Below, one piece after another: positions 1-5,743 of a DNA stretch of 6,322 bases; position 1 is the stretch's first letter; every line of letters begins with the position of its first letter. The notes below the pieces were generated by a model. That model saw nothing but the letters and a program-made list of their open reading frames with translations. It was not told the DNA's origin and ran no database searches. Source of the stretch: Bacteroidota bacterium (lineage in GTDB: Bacteria; Bacteroidota; Bacteroidia; NORP154); assembly GCA_002401055.1 (NCBI GenBank), contig NVRZ01000198.1:1-6322 (forward strand), given 5' to 3'. Both the position numbers and the translations under genes were made by a program.

Positions 1-75
1 CTCAAGTTCACCACGGATGCTGCCGAAGGCGTAGCCCATGGCCTGTTCCAGTTTATTGCCGTTGGCACCCCGCCT
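1..75 (+). pseudogene. ugd: Internal fragment of UDP-glucose 6-dehydrogenase, probably from a chimeric join
   Basis: Reading frame 1 encodes about 25 residues that include TTDAAEGVAHG and end in FIAVGTPP. This matches the part of UDP-glucose/GDP-mannose dehydrogenases where the NAD-binding domain carries the conserved F-I-x-V-G-T-P-P strand and loop; the wording (VAHG, QFIAVGTPP) is that of proteobacterial enzymes. In those proteins GTPP is normally followed by an acidic stretch such as DEDGS. Here the frame goes into unrelated PRCLQLYEF, so homology stops at about base 75. There is no start, no cofactor-binding N-terminus and no catalytic Cys domain. The segment is clearly richer in G+C than the following sequence. 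Known: the enzyme oxidises UDP-glucose to UDP-glucuronate. Inferred: this piece is foreign DNA fused to the contig end, not a working gene. Confidence 0.7.
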
Positions 76-2011
76 CCCAGGTGCTTACAATTGTATGAGT
101 TTCGCCAACGCCGTTATTGGCAATCCAAACGGTTCCGCTATCCTCACTTACCTCATACCCCAATGCTCCTGGAACAGGAATCCAGGAGTAAATGAGTGGT
201 AATGTATTGGCATCGCAGGTTACTAATGGCGCGGGCAGTAAAGCACTGTTGGTTACGGTCACCAACTTAGTAATTGTACTTACATTTCCACATGAATTGG
301 TTAGGGAAAGCGTAACTAGATAATTGCCCGGAAACGCATATGAATGTATGGGGTTTGCCTGTGCGGATGAGTCGCCATCGTCAAAATACCACAAACAACT
401 ATTAATGTTGCTGCTTAAATTAGAGAAGTTGATAGGTGACTCTGGGCACACCCAATTACCCGTCAGGATTTCAAAATTTGCAAGTGCAAATCCAAAGCTA
501 TCAATCTTTACGATTGAAGTCGCGGTGTCTGTATTACCACAGGAATTGACTGTTATGTGGCTTACTTGAAACGCGCCCGTGTCTCCAAAAGTGTGGAGAG
601 GTTTTGAAATTGTATCAGTATTGCCATCTCCAAAGTCCCAGTAGTGCGTAAAGTATGCTGAACTCACAGGTTTAAAAATCACCTCGTCGCCAGAGCAGTA
701 ACTGGATTGGTTGAGGAAAAAACCAGACTCAGGAGTTAGTGTTGAGTCCACAATAACCGTATCATACAATATAGTCGTTTGTCCACAGTAATTGCTGATA
801 ATCAGTTCTATTGGATATGTGCCAGCAATCCCATAACTGTGGTTTATGCTTTTTGTATTTGCTGAGTCTCCATCACCAAAATACCAGAGGTAAGTAGCAT
901 TCTTTTTTGTGCAAATGAACTTAACGGATTCATCTGGACAAACTACCTTGGTTGGAATGTATAATGAACCTAGAGGTACAATGGATTCTGAAACCAATAT
1001 GTCTTTGGTCGCTATACTCGTGTTGCCACAAGCGTTTGTAGCAGCAAGAGAAACTGTATAAATGCCGGTATCGTTGAAAGAGGTAAAAACATTGCCTCCT
1101 GTAGCTGAATCACCATTATCGAAAAACCATTCGAACGAATACCCCTTAACTGAAATTGGGTATAATGAAACTGTATCATTGGGGCAAATAGTAGTGCTTG
1201 ACGCGTAGATAGCGTGTTGCGGTATCAGAGTACTATCAACGGTAATAATAGTATCCAGTGTGTTCGAATTACCACACGAATTGGTGGTGGTTACGGTGAC
1301 TACGTAGGTACCTACGGAATCATATTGAAAAACGGGGTAGGGGTCATTGGTACTAGTTCCTTCTCCAAAGTCCCACATTATCGACAGATTCTCATCATAA
1401 AAAAATGGAAAAGGAGAACCTGGACAGATCATTGTACTTCCACCGTCAGGATGTATATGAACTTCGGGAATCAAAGAGTTGGAAATCAATATGCTATCCG
1501 AAATAACGATAACACCACAGGCTGAATTTCCAAAAGTAAGTACAACGTTGTAAATGCCTGTATCGGCATATGCATGTTCTGTATTTGCCTGGTTGCTTGT
1601 AAATCCATCACCAAAATCCCATAGTACGGTATTATCACTATCAAAATTGCCTTGAACCTCAAACGAAGTTAAGCTGCCTGGGCATGCTTGATCATCAACG
1701 TTTATATACGGAGAAGTAGATGCAACATAAATCGTTTGCGTTGAGCTATCTACATTTAAGAGTGAATCATACACGTACAAAGTAACATTGTATTCACCTA
1801 TCGAATAATAAATGTGATTTGCATTGATTGAACTTGCGAAAGTCCCATCGTCAAAATCCCAGTGTACAGAATCAAACCCCGTACTTGTATTGGTAAATAC
1901 CATAGTGAAAGGGGCACATCCAGAGGAGTCATCCACGCTAAAAGACGCGGTTTGTCCGAATCCAGCGGTAGCCATGAGTTGTATAAGAATCAAGAAGGCA
2001 AATAATTTCAT
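53..2011 (-). CDS. Secreted protein with seven PKD domains, C-terminus lost at a junction
   Basis: The start ATG at 2011 opens a clear signal peptide: MK, a hydrophobic core (LFAFLILIQLMATA) and a probable cleavage near residue 19 (GFG/QT). Seven PKD (polycystic kidney disease) beta-sandwich domains follow, marked by W-[DYF]-F-[GD]-[DEN]-G motifs with Trp at residues 51, 131, 213, 295, 376, 458 and 541. From about residue 591 an FN3-like module begins (SW..VPGA.GYEVS.D.GT.WI), as often seen near the C-terminus of large Bacteroidota surface proteins. It breaks off after THTIVST (about residue 644); the last residues, WEAGCQRQ, and the stop at 53-55 lie in or beside the foreign segment. The real protein therefore probably continued, perhaps to a gliding-motility or type IX secretion C-terminal domain, which cannot be seen. 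Likely role: cell-surface or extracellular adhesion or binding; ligand unknown. It lies 71 bp downstream of the membrane/spermidine-synthase-like gene on the same strand. Confidence 0.85.
   Translation of the reverse strand: MKLFAFLILIQLMATAGFGQTASFSVDDSSGCAPFTMVFTNTSTGFDSVHWDFDDGTFASSINANHIYYSIGEYNVTLYVYDSLLNVDSSTQTIYVASTSPYINVDDQACPGSLTSFEVQGNFDSDNTVLWDFGDGFTSNQANTEHAYADTGIYNVVLTFGNSACGVIVISDSILISNSLIPEVHIHPDGGSTMICPGSPFPFFYDENLSIMWDFGEGTSTNDPYPVFQYDSVGTYVVTVTTTNSCGNSNTLDTIITVDSTLIPQHAIYASSTTICPNDTVSLYPISVKGYSFEWFFDNGDSATGGNVFTSFNDTGIYTVSLAATNACGNTSIATKDILVSESIVPLGSLYIPTKVVCPDESVKFICTKKNATYLWYFGDGDSANTKSINHSYGIAGTYPIELIISNYCGQTTILYDTVIVDSTLTPESGFFLNQSSYCSGDEVIFKPVSSAYFTHYWDFGDGNTDTISKPLHTFGDTGAFQVSHITVNSCGNTDTATSIVKIDSFGFALANFEILTGNWVCPESPINFSNLSSNINSCLWYFDDGDSSAQANPIHSYAFPGNYLVTLSLTNSCGNVSTITKLVTVTNSALLPAPLVTCDANTLPLIYSWIPVPGALGYEVSEDSGTVWIANNGVGETHTIVSTWEAGCQRQ
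242..1948 (-). repeat. Seven tandem PKD repeats, about 80-83 codons each
   Basis: The repeat unit has three landmarks: a CP (or CAP/CSG) motif near its start, W-x-F-x-x-G in the middle, and an (N)xCGN motif near its end followed by a T/D-rich strand. Spacings between successive Trp residues are 80, 82, 82, 81, 82 and 83. Six of the seven units carry a Cys pair 50-55 residues apart (C110/C165, C196/C246, C276/C328, C358/C409, C439/C491, C522/C574); the first unit has only C32. The pairs probably form one disulfide per domain, which would suit an exported protein. The units have diverged strongly at the DNA level, so this is an old protein repeat and not a recent DNA duplication. Confidence 0.8.
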
Positions 2012-2082
2012 ATCAGATACAAAAACTAGCTTTGGTAGATATACAGTAATAATAGGACATTGGTTGTCTCTACCGGAATTGA

Positions 2083-3660
2083 TCAGATAATTTCAACTTT
2101 TTCCTTCAATAATATCGGTATAAGCCGCTTCAGCGCTGCTTGCCTTGTCGATTCCAATGCAGGCACGTGAAGCACATCCATGATCGGATTGTCATCTGTT
2201 AAAAGTATGCCATCTGAGAAGTCATATCCTTCCAGAAAAATTCCTTGTTTTTTCGGAAAATTAAAGGGATCAGCAAATTTGTTTCTTCTATCAAACCCTT
2301 TCGTTATAAATGCAGGAACGCTAATTGAGGCATAAAACATTAATTCGGAATGGATGGTCCAGTCAGCTTTAATGCCGTCAACGATTTTATCGGTGTTCAG
2401 TAATTTTACTTTTAATCCTGATTCAATAATTGTTTTTCCAATTGATTTGGCCGCCTCTGCGCCCTCGCCTTCCAACACATTTTGGTAGTGCACGAACATG
2501 ACGCCATCAGGATTCAATATACCCTGAATTTCCTTAAAACATTCAACTGTATAAACATTGGAAGGCTGATTCTCCCCCGCGCTCATGTCAAGAATAACCA
2601 TGTCATATTTCTTTTTACATGTTCTAATATAGTGTCTGGCGTCATCTTCGAACACAGAAGTGTTGGCAGGCATGCCAAAGAACTCAGTCGCAACCTCAGC
2701 CATCCTAACATCTATATCTACAGCATCGATAACGAAACCCAATGCCAGTAATTCATTAATCAGGTTTCCACCACCAATACCACAAATTAACACCTTGGAT
2801 CCAGCTGGTTTGTCGGAAGCATAAAGCGCAACACGGTGAACATATCTCCATTGGGATCTGCCACTTGGTATGTGCATAAAAGATTGGGATATATTATTGA
2901 TCATCAATGAACGTTTCTGCGTTTTTAAGTCGTCTGCTATTAGAATTTGACCCATTAGGCCATCGCTTTTATGAAGGACCTTTACATGAGAGTTTTTACT
3001 TTGGGAAGGTGGATTAATACCGTTGCTTATTATGAAAGCACTTGCCAATAAAATCCCAACTGAGATCAGAATATTTTTCTTGAAGAAGTAGAAGAAGGGA
3101 ATTAATATTATGGATATGGCAACGCAATAAGTACTCATCTTAACTCCATACGTAGGAATCAAATAGAAGCCTGTCAATAGGCAGGTTATTACCCCTCCAA
3201 ACGTTGATGAAGTGTAAACCAAACCAGTATAACTTCCTGCGTCCTCCACTTCTTTTGAAAGCAGTGAAATTACGTAAGGTGGAATAATTCCAAAGGCAAT
3301 CATCGCTGGTAGTAAGTAAAAAATGGTTGACTGAATCGCCGCCTCAAAATAATCAGAAGTCATTGTGTGCTGCATAATTATATTTGCCCAAGCTGGCATT
3401 ATTAATACCAACAGAGCTGCAATTAAAAAGATTATATAAAGCGTTTTTTTAGAAGGAAATCGCTGGGTTAGCCTTCCCCCTATAAAATAACCAATAGCCA
3501 ATCCTGAAATAGTGACCATTAACACCGAGGTCCAAACATATAAGGAGTTTCCAAAATAGACCGCGGACATTTTTGCACCAAGAAGCTCCACAGCCATTAC
3601 AGCGGCACCTTCTACAAAAGCCAATATGAGTAGATATTTCCTGCTATTGAGTAATTCCAT
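2083..3660 (-). CDS. Fused membrane (MFS-like) / spermidine-synthase-like protein
   Basis: This is a 525-residue, two-part protein. Residues 1 to about 213 hold around seven hydrophobic segments (roughly 10-29, 41-62, 73-91, 109-134, 144-168, 175-193, 197-212). The opening (VEGAAVMAVELLGA, YFGNSLYVWTSV, GLAIGYFIGGRL) is typical of the 'fused MFS/spermidine synthase' family. Residues about 225-525 form a cytosolic Rossmann fold like SpeE: a nucleotide-binding GIGGGNLINELL (294-305), the acidic VDID strand (314-317), EDDARHYI (338-345), ILDMSAGENQPSNVYT (356-371), and a C-terminal LTDDNPIMD motif (487-495). Aligned with E. coli SpeE (ISDCTDP), the first catalytic Asp is kept (D358) but the second is Ala (A361), so true aminopropyl transfer to putrescine is doubtful. 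The substrate is unknown. Only a weak A-rich leader precedes the ATG at 3660. The gene is divergent from the sigma factor gene. Confidence 0.85.
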   Translation of the reverse strand: MELLNSRKYLLILAFVEGAAVMAVELLGAKMSAVYFGNSLYVWTSVLMVTISGLAIGYFIGGRLTQRFPSKKTLYIIFLIAALLVLIMPAWANIIMQHTMTSDYFEAAIQSTIFYLLPAMIAFGIIPPYVISLLSKEVEDAGSYTGLVYTSSTFGGVITCLLTGFYLIPTYGVKMSTYCVAISIILIPFFYFFKKNILISVGILLASAFIISNGINPPSQSKNSHVKVLHKSDGLMGQILIADDLKTQKRSLMINNISQSFMHIPSGRSQWRYVHRVALYASDKPAGSKVLICGIGGGNLINELLALGFVIDAVDIDVRMAEVATEFFGMPANTSVFEDDARHYIRTCKKKYDMVILDMSAGENQPSNVYTVECFKEIQGILNPDGVMFVHYQNVLEGEGAEAAKSIGKTIIESGLKVKLLNTDKIVDGIKADWTIHSELMFYASISVPAFITKGFDRRNKFADPFNFPKKQGIFLEGYDFSDGILLTDDNPIMDVLHVPALESTRQAALKRLIPILLKEKVEII

Positions 3661-3679
3661 TTTAAAATAATGAATTAAA

Positions 3680-3687
3680 CAAAAATA
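3680..3687 (-). promoter_or_regulatory. Candidate Bacteroidota -7 box for the membrane/spermidine-synthase-like gene
   Basis: On the minus strand this reads TATTTTTG, an exact match to the Bacteroidota TAnnTTTG -7 consensus. It lies about 20 nt before the start codon at 3660, so transcription would begin with a short leader of about a dozen bases. No TTTG -33 element is found at the expected distance, and AT-rich DNA produces such matches by chance, so the call is tentative. Confidence 0.3.
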
Positions 3688-3738
3688 GTTTATTTGGATT
3701 CATCTGGATGATTCTCAAGACCGTGGTTAAAAATAAAA

Positions 3739-3768
3739 TTTGATGGTGGAGGCAACCATATAATATTG
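3739..3768 (+). promoter_or_regulatory. Candidate promoter of the sigma/FecR operon
   Basis: TTTG at 3739-3742 and TAATATTG at 3761-3768 are separated by 18 bases. This fits the Bacteroidota pattern TTTG-N(17-23)-TAnnTTTG, with one mismatch in the -7 box. Transcription would start near 3775, leaving a leader of roughly 75-80 bases before the sigma factor ATG. If correct, the housekeeping sigma factor can transcribe the operon; autoregulation by the ECF factor itself cannot be judged from the sequence. Confidence 0.4.
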
Positions 3769-3852
3769 TTTCCGTCTAATTTCCAGTATAGGGCATTATT
3801 TTAAGCTACTAATGGTTATTATTTTCCTCCAATCTGATCAAGTGATCTAATT

Positions 3853-4401
3853 ATGAAGGGTAAAAATTACATTGACGCATTAGAACACGTATTCAAAACT
3901 CACTATCAGGCTCTGTGCTACGCGGCTAATAATATTGTAAATGACCAAAATGCCGCGGAAGATATTGTTCAGGATGTATTCGTTAAACTGATCAAAAAGC
4001 AAAACGCAATAGAAATAACTTCTTCCTTAAAAGGTTATTTGTTTAAATCAGTTTTTAATACTGCTCTTAATTACAGCGAAAGAAACAAGAGAATGTTGGT
4101 TGTCGAGGACGATATTCTGGAGCTCGCGGCTGGTGCAACATGTGAAGTGGACGAATATCTAGAGCAGGTGGAATTGGAGGACAGGATTGCTCGGGCTATG
4201 AACGCCTTACCTCCAAAGTGTCGGTCAATATTTATCCTTAATAGATATGATGATTTGAAGTACAAGGAGATTGCACAACACTTGGGAATCTCTATTAAAA
4301 CGGTTGAGAACCAGATGGGAAAAGCACTCAAGAAAATGAGATTGTATTTGCGTCCCCATATATTAAAAGTTGCTTCAGTTAATTCGGAAAGGATACCTTA
4401 A
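3853..4401 (+). CDS. ECF-type RNA polymerase sigma-70 factor (Bacteroidetes family)
   Basis: A complete 182-residue ECF sigma factor, normal in length for the group. Sigma region 2 spans about residues 10-78, with the core-binding 2.2 helix EDIVQDVFVKL (36-46) followed by LKGYLFKSVFNTALNY (59-74), where -10 recognition resides. An acidic linker (84-110) leads to sigma region 4 (about 107-166), with the helix-turn-helix KEIAQHLGISIKTVENQMGKALKKMR (split here as KEIAQHLGIS and KTVENQMGKALKKMR) that reads the -35 element. The LPPKCRSIFILNRYDDLKYKEIA wording (LPPKCR plus FILNRYDDLKYKEIA) is typical of the Bacteroidetes family that pairs with FecR-like anti-sigma factors, and such a gene follows. 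The ATG at 3853 is the only plausible start because an in-frame stop lies at 3835-3837. No Shine-Dalgarno is seen, as is usual in this phylum. The target genes are unknown. Confidence 0.93.
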   Translation: MKGKNYIDALEHVFKTHYQALCYAANNIVNDQNAAEDIVQDVFVKLIKKQNAIEITSSLKGYLFKSVFNTALNYSERNKRMLVVEDDILELAAGATCEVDEYLEQVELEDRIARAMNALPPKCRSIFILNRYDDLKYKEIAQHLGISIKTVENQMGKALKKMRLYLRPHILKVASVNSERIP

Positions 4402-4434
4402 AATATTTCTGAATATTTAAGTAGGGGTATTTCG

Positions 4435-4454
4435 CTATTAAAGTGTCTTAATAG
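4435..4454 (+). promoter_or_regulatory. Perfect inverted repeat in the sigma/anti-sigma spacer
   Basis: CTATTAA (4435-4441) and TTAATAG (4448-4454) are exact reverse complements around a 6-base centre (AGTGTC). They sit in the roughly 80 bp between the sigma stop codon and the anti-sigma start, just after a GTAGGGGTATTTC block. The arms have only one G/C pair each and no T-run follows directly, so a rho-independent terminator is unlikely. It could be an operator or a weak RNA hairpin setting the sigma to anti-sigma ratio. Confidence 0.4.
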
Positions 4455-4481
4455 TGTACGCAAGATATTTTTTAATACGTG

Positions 4482-5726
4482 ATGGAGGATTTAATAGCCA
4501 AATATCTGTTTGATGAACTAACCCCGAAAGAGGAGAAGTTGCTCTTGGATTGGATTTCAGAAAGCCCGGAAAATGCTGAGACTTTTGTGCATTCAAAAAG
4601 GATGCTTTCCCTGTCAGATTCTTATACCAATTCTTTTAAACCTGATTCCGAAAAAGCTTGGCTGAAAGTTAAGTTGAAGGCATTAACACCAATTGCCGCA
4701 TTGTTTAAAGATCAGTTACGCAGTGTGTTTACTGGAACAAGAGTACTGAGCATTGCAGCTTCCTTTATTGTTTTGTGTGGACTGATCTACACGTTCTCAA
4801 GTGTGCTTTCTCCGGGAGATTATATCGACAGATCTGTTGATTTGGTTGAAGTTGAGGTGATGCAATCGGTGGAGATGATTGAGGTAATTGCAGGTGATCA
4901 GGTTAAAATAGTTCATCTTCCGGACAATAGTTTGGCGTTTTTGAACAAGTACAGTAAGCTTACATATCCAAGTGTATTCGATAATGATAATAGAATAGTT
5001 AGCCTTGATGGTGAGTCCTTCTTTGAAGTGAAAAGGGATCCATTGCATCCATTTTACGTGCTTACGGAAAATACGAGAACGAGGGTTTTGGGTACCTCCT
5101 TCAACGTAAAGGCTTATCAAAACGACATAGTAACTGAAGTAACGGTAGCCTCAGGAAAAGTTGTTTTCTTTTTAGAGGGTACAAGAAAAGACAGGATGGT
5201 CGTTTTGGAAAGTAATGACAAAGCAACTTTTAATAAGCAGAAAGTAGATGTGTTAAAGACTCGAAATGAGAGCAATGACTATTTGGCGTGGCTGGATAAC
5301 CTGGAATCAAATTTTGATGAAGAACTTTCTGTTCCGGATCCTGAATCTATTGCCGGTGTTAGAAGTAGTAGAGAGGTCATATATGGAAATGAAAAGGCCA
5401 ATCCAACTGAATACTTGAACAATGTGTGTAGATGGACGAATACTTTTAACTGGAATAAAAAACTGATAAAAAAGACGCTAGTTGAGGGGCAGATATATAA
5501 TTCAGCTATAATAGCATATTATCATGAAATCTCGTTAAAAGCAACCTTTTATAACTTAGATGATGTTATTATTGGTACAGAGGTGTTTTTGGTTCGACAG
5601 GAGATTGCACCAGGTGATATTATTAGATACCAGCATAAGCTTGACAAGTGGTATGATGTTACCAGTAAGGTAATTGTTGAAATCGAAAAAGCAGACTCAC
5701 CCACGATATCTCTTTATAAAGATTAG
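4482..5726 (+). CDS. FecR-like transmembrane anti-sigma factor with an unusual C-terminal domain
   Basis: Partner of the ECF sigma factor upstream. The N-terminal cytosolic anti-sigma part (about residues 1-50: IAKYLFDELTPKEEKLLLDWI) would hold the sigma factor; one membrane helix follows (about 89-111, VLSIAASFIVLCGLIYTF). The periplasmic FecR domain spans about 130-232 (LPDNSLAFLNKYSKLTYP, VSLDGESFFEVKRD, TRVLGTSFNVKAY, VTVASGKVVFF). FecR homologs of this phylum usually end in a DUF4974 domain that contacts a TonB-dependent receptor. Here residues about 310-405 (VEGQIYNSA, ISLKATFYN, IIGTEVFLVRQEIAPGDIIR) instead resemble the FxLYD / Bacteroidetes Ig-like beta-sandwich. Residue numbers count from a GTG at 4479; the ATG at 4482 directly after it is the likelier start. 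It has no clear Shine-Dalgarno. It ends 17 bp from the convergent gene on the other strand. Confidence 0.85.
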   Translation: MEDLIAKYLFDELTPKEEKLLLDWISESPENAETFVHSKRMLSLSDSYTNSFKPDSEKAWLKVKLKALTPIAALFKDQLRSVFTGTRVLSIAASFIVLCGLIYTFSSVLSPGDYIDRSVDLVEVEVMQSVEMIEVIAGDQVKIVHLPDNSLAFLNKYSKLTYPSVFDNDNRIVSLDGESFFEVKRDPLHPFYVLTENTRTRVLGTSFNVKAYQNDIVTEVTVASGKVVFFLEGTRKDRMVVLESNDKATFNKQKVDVLKTRNESNDYLAWLDNLESNFDEELSVPDPESIAGVRSSREVIYGNEKANPTEYLNNVCRWTNTFNWNKKLIKKTLVEGQIYNSAIIAYYHEISLKATFYNLDDVIIGTEVFLVRQEIAPGDIIRYQHKLDKWYDVTSKVIVEIEKADSPTISLYKD

Positions 5727-5743
5727 GGCAGTACTTCCAAGCC
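5727..5743. other. 17-bp tail-to-tail gap between convergent genes
   Basis: The anti-sigma stop (TAG, 5724-5726) and the stop of the minus-strand gene (TAA, 5744-5746) are only 17 bases apart. No GC-rich stem followed by a T-run is visible on either strand, so the transcripts probably overlap in their 3' ends or end inside the opposing gene. Confidence 0.6.

Larger units (their letters stand above)
3661..3852. other. Divergent intergenic region between the membrane protein and sigma factor genes
   Basis: This AT-rich stretch of 192 bp separates two genes transcribed away from each other, so it must contain promoters for both. One candidate promoter is visible on each strand (listed separately). 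In the sigma frame, a stop at 3835-3837 lies just upstream of the ATG at 3853, so the sigma protein cannot start further upstream. No small ORF, RNA gene or strong hairpin was recognised. Confidence 0.7.

Noticed and set aside
1..66. An open minus-strand frame encoding ANGNKLEQAMGYAF and onward, which could have been a frameshifted extension of the PKD protein.
   Set aside because: It does not resemble an FN3 or sorting domain, and the plus strand of the same bases gives a strong Ugd match, so the minus frame is its shadow.
2012..2082. TAGTTTTTG upstream of the PKD gene as a -7 box, and a possible terminator for the membrane protein gene.
   Set aside because: The box has an extra base against TAnnTTTG and no -33 partner, and no stem longer than three or four pairs followed by a T-run is present in these 71 bp.
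2482..2751. Open frame on the + strand inside the membrane/spermidine-synthase-like gene, and similar ones at 324-569, 1214-1525, 1824-2090, 4071-4331 and 4797-5120.
   Set aside because: Each lies wholly or almost wholly opposite a well-supported gene, has no recognisable domain and no promoter or ribosome-binding signal.
5711..5722. The 12-base perfect palindrome TCTTTATAAAGA at the end of the anti-sigma gene.
   Set aside because: It has no loop, is almost all A/T and lies inside the coding region, so it is more likely chance than a terminator or operator.
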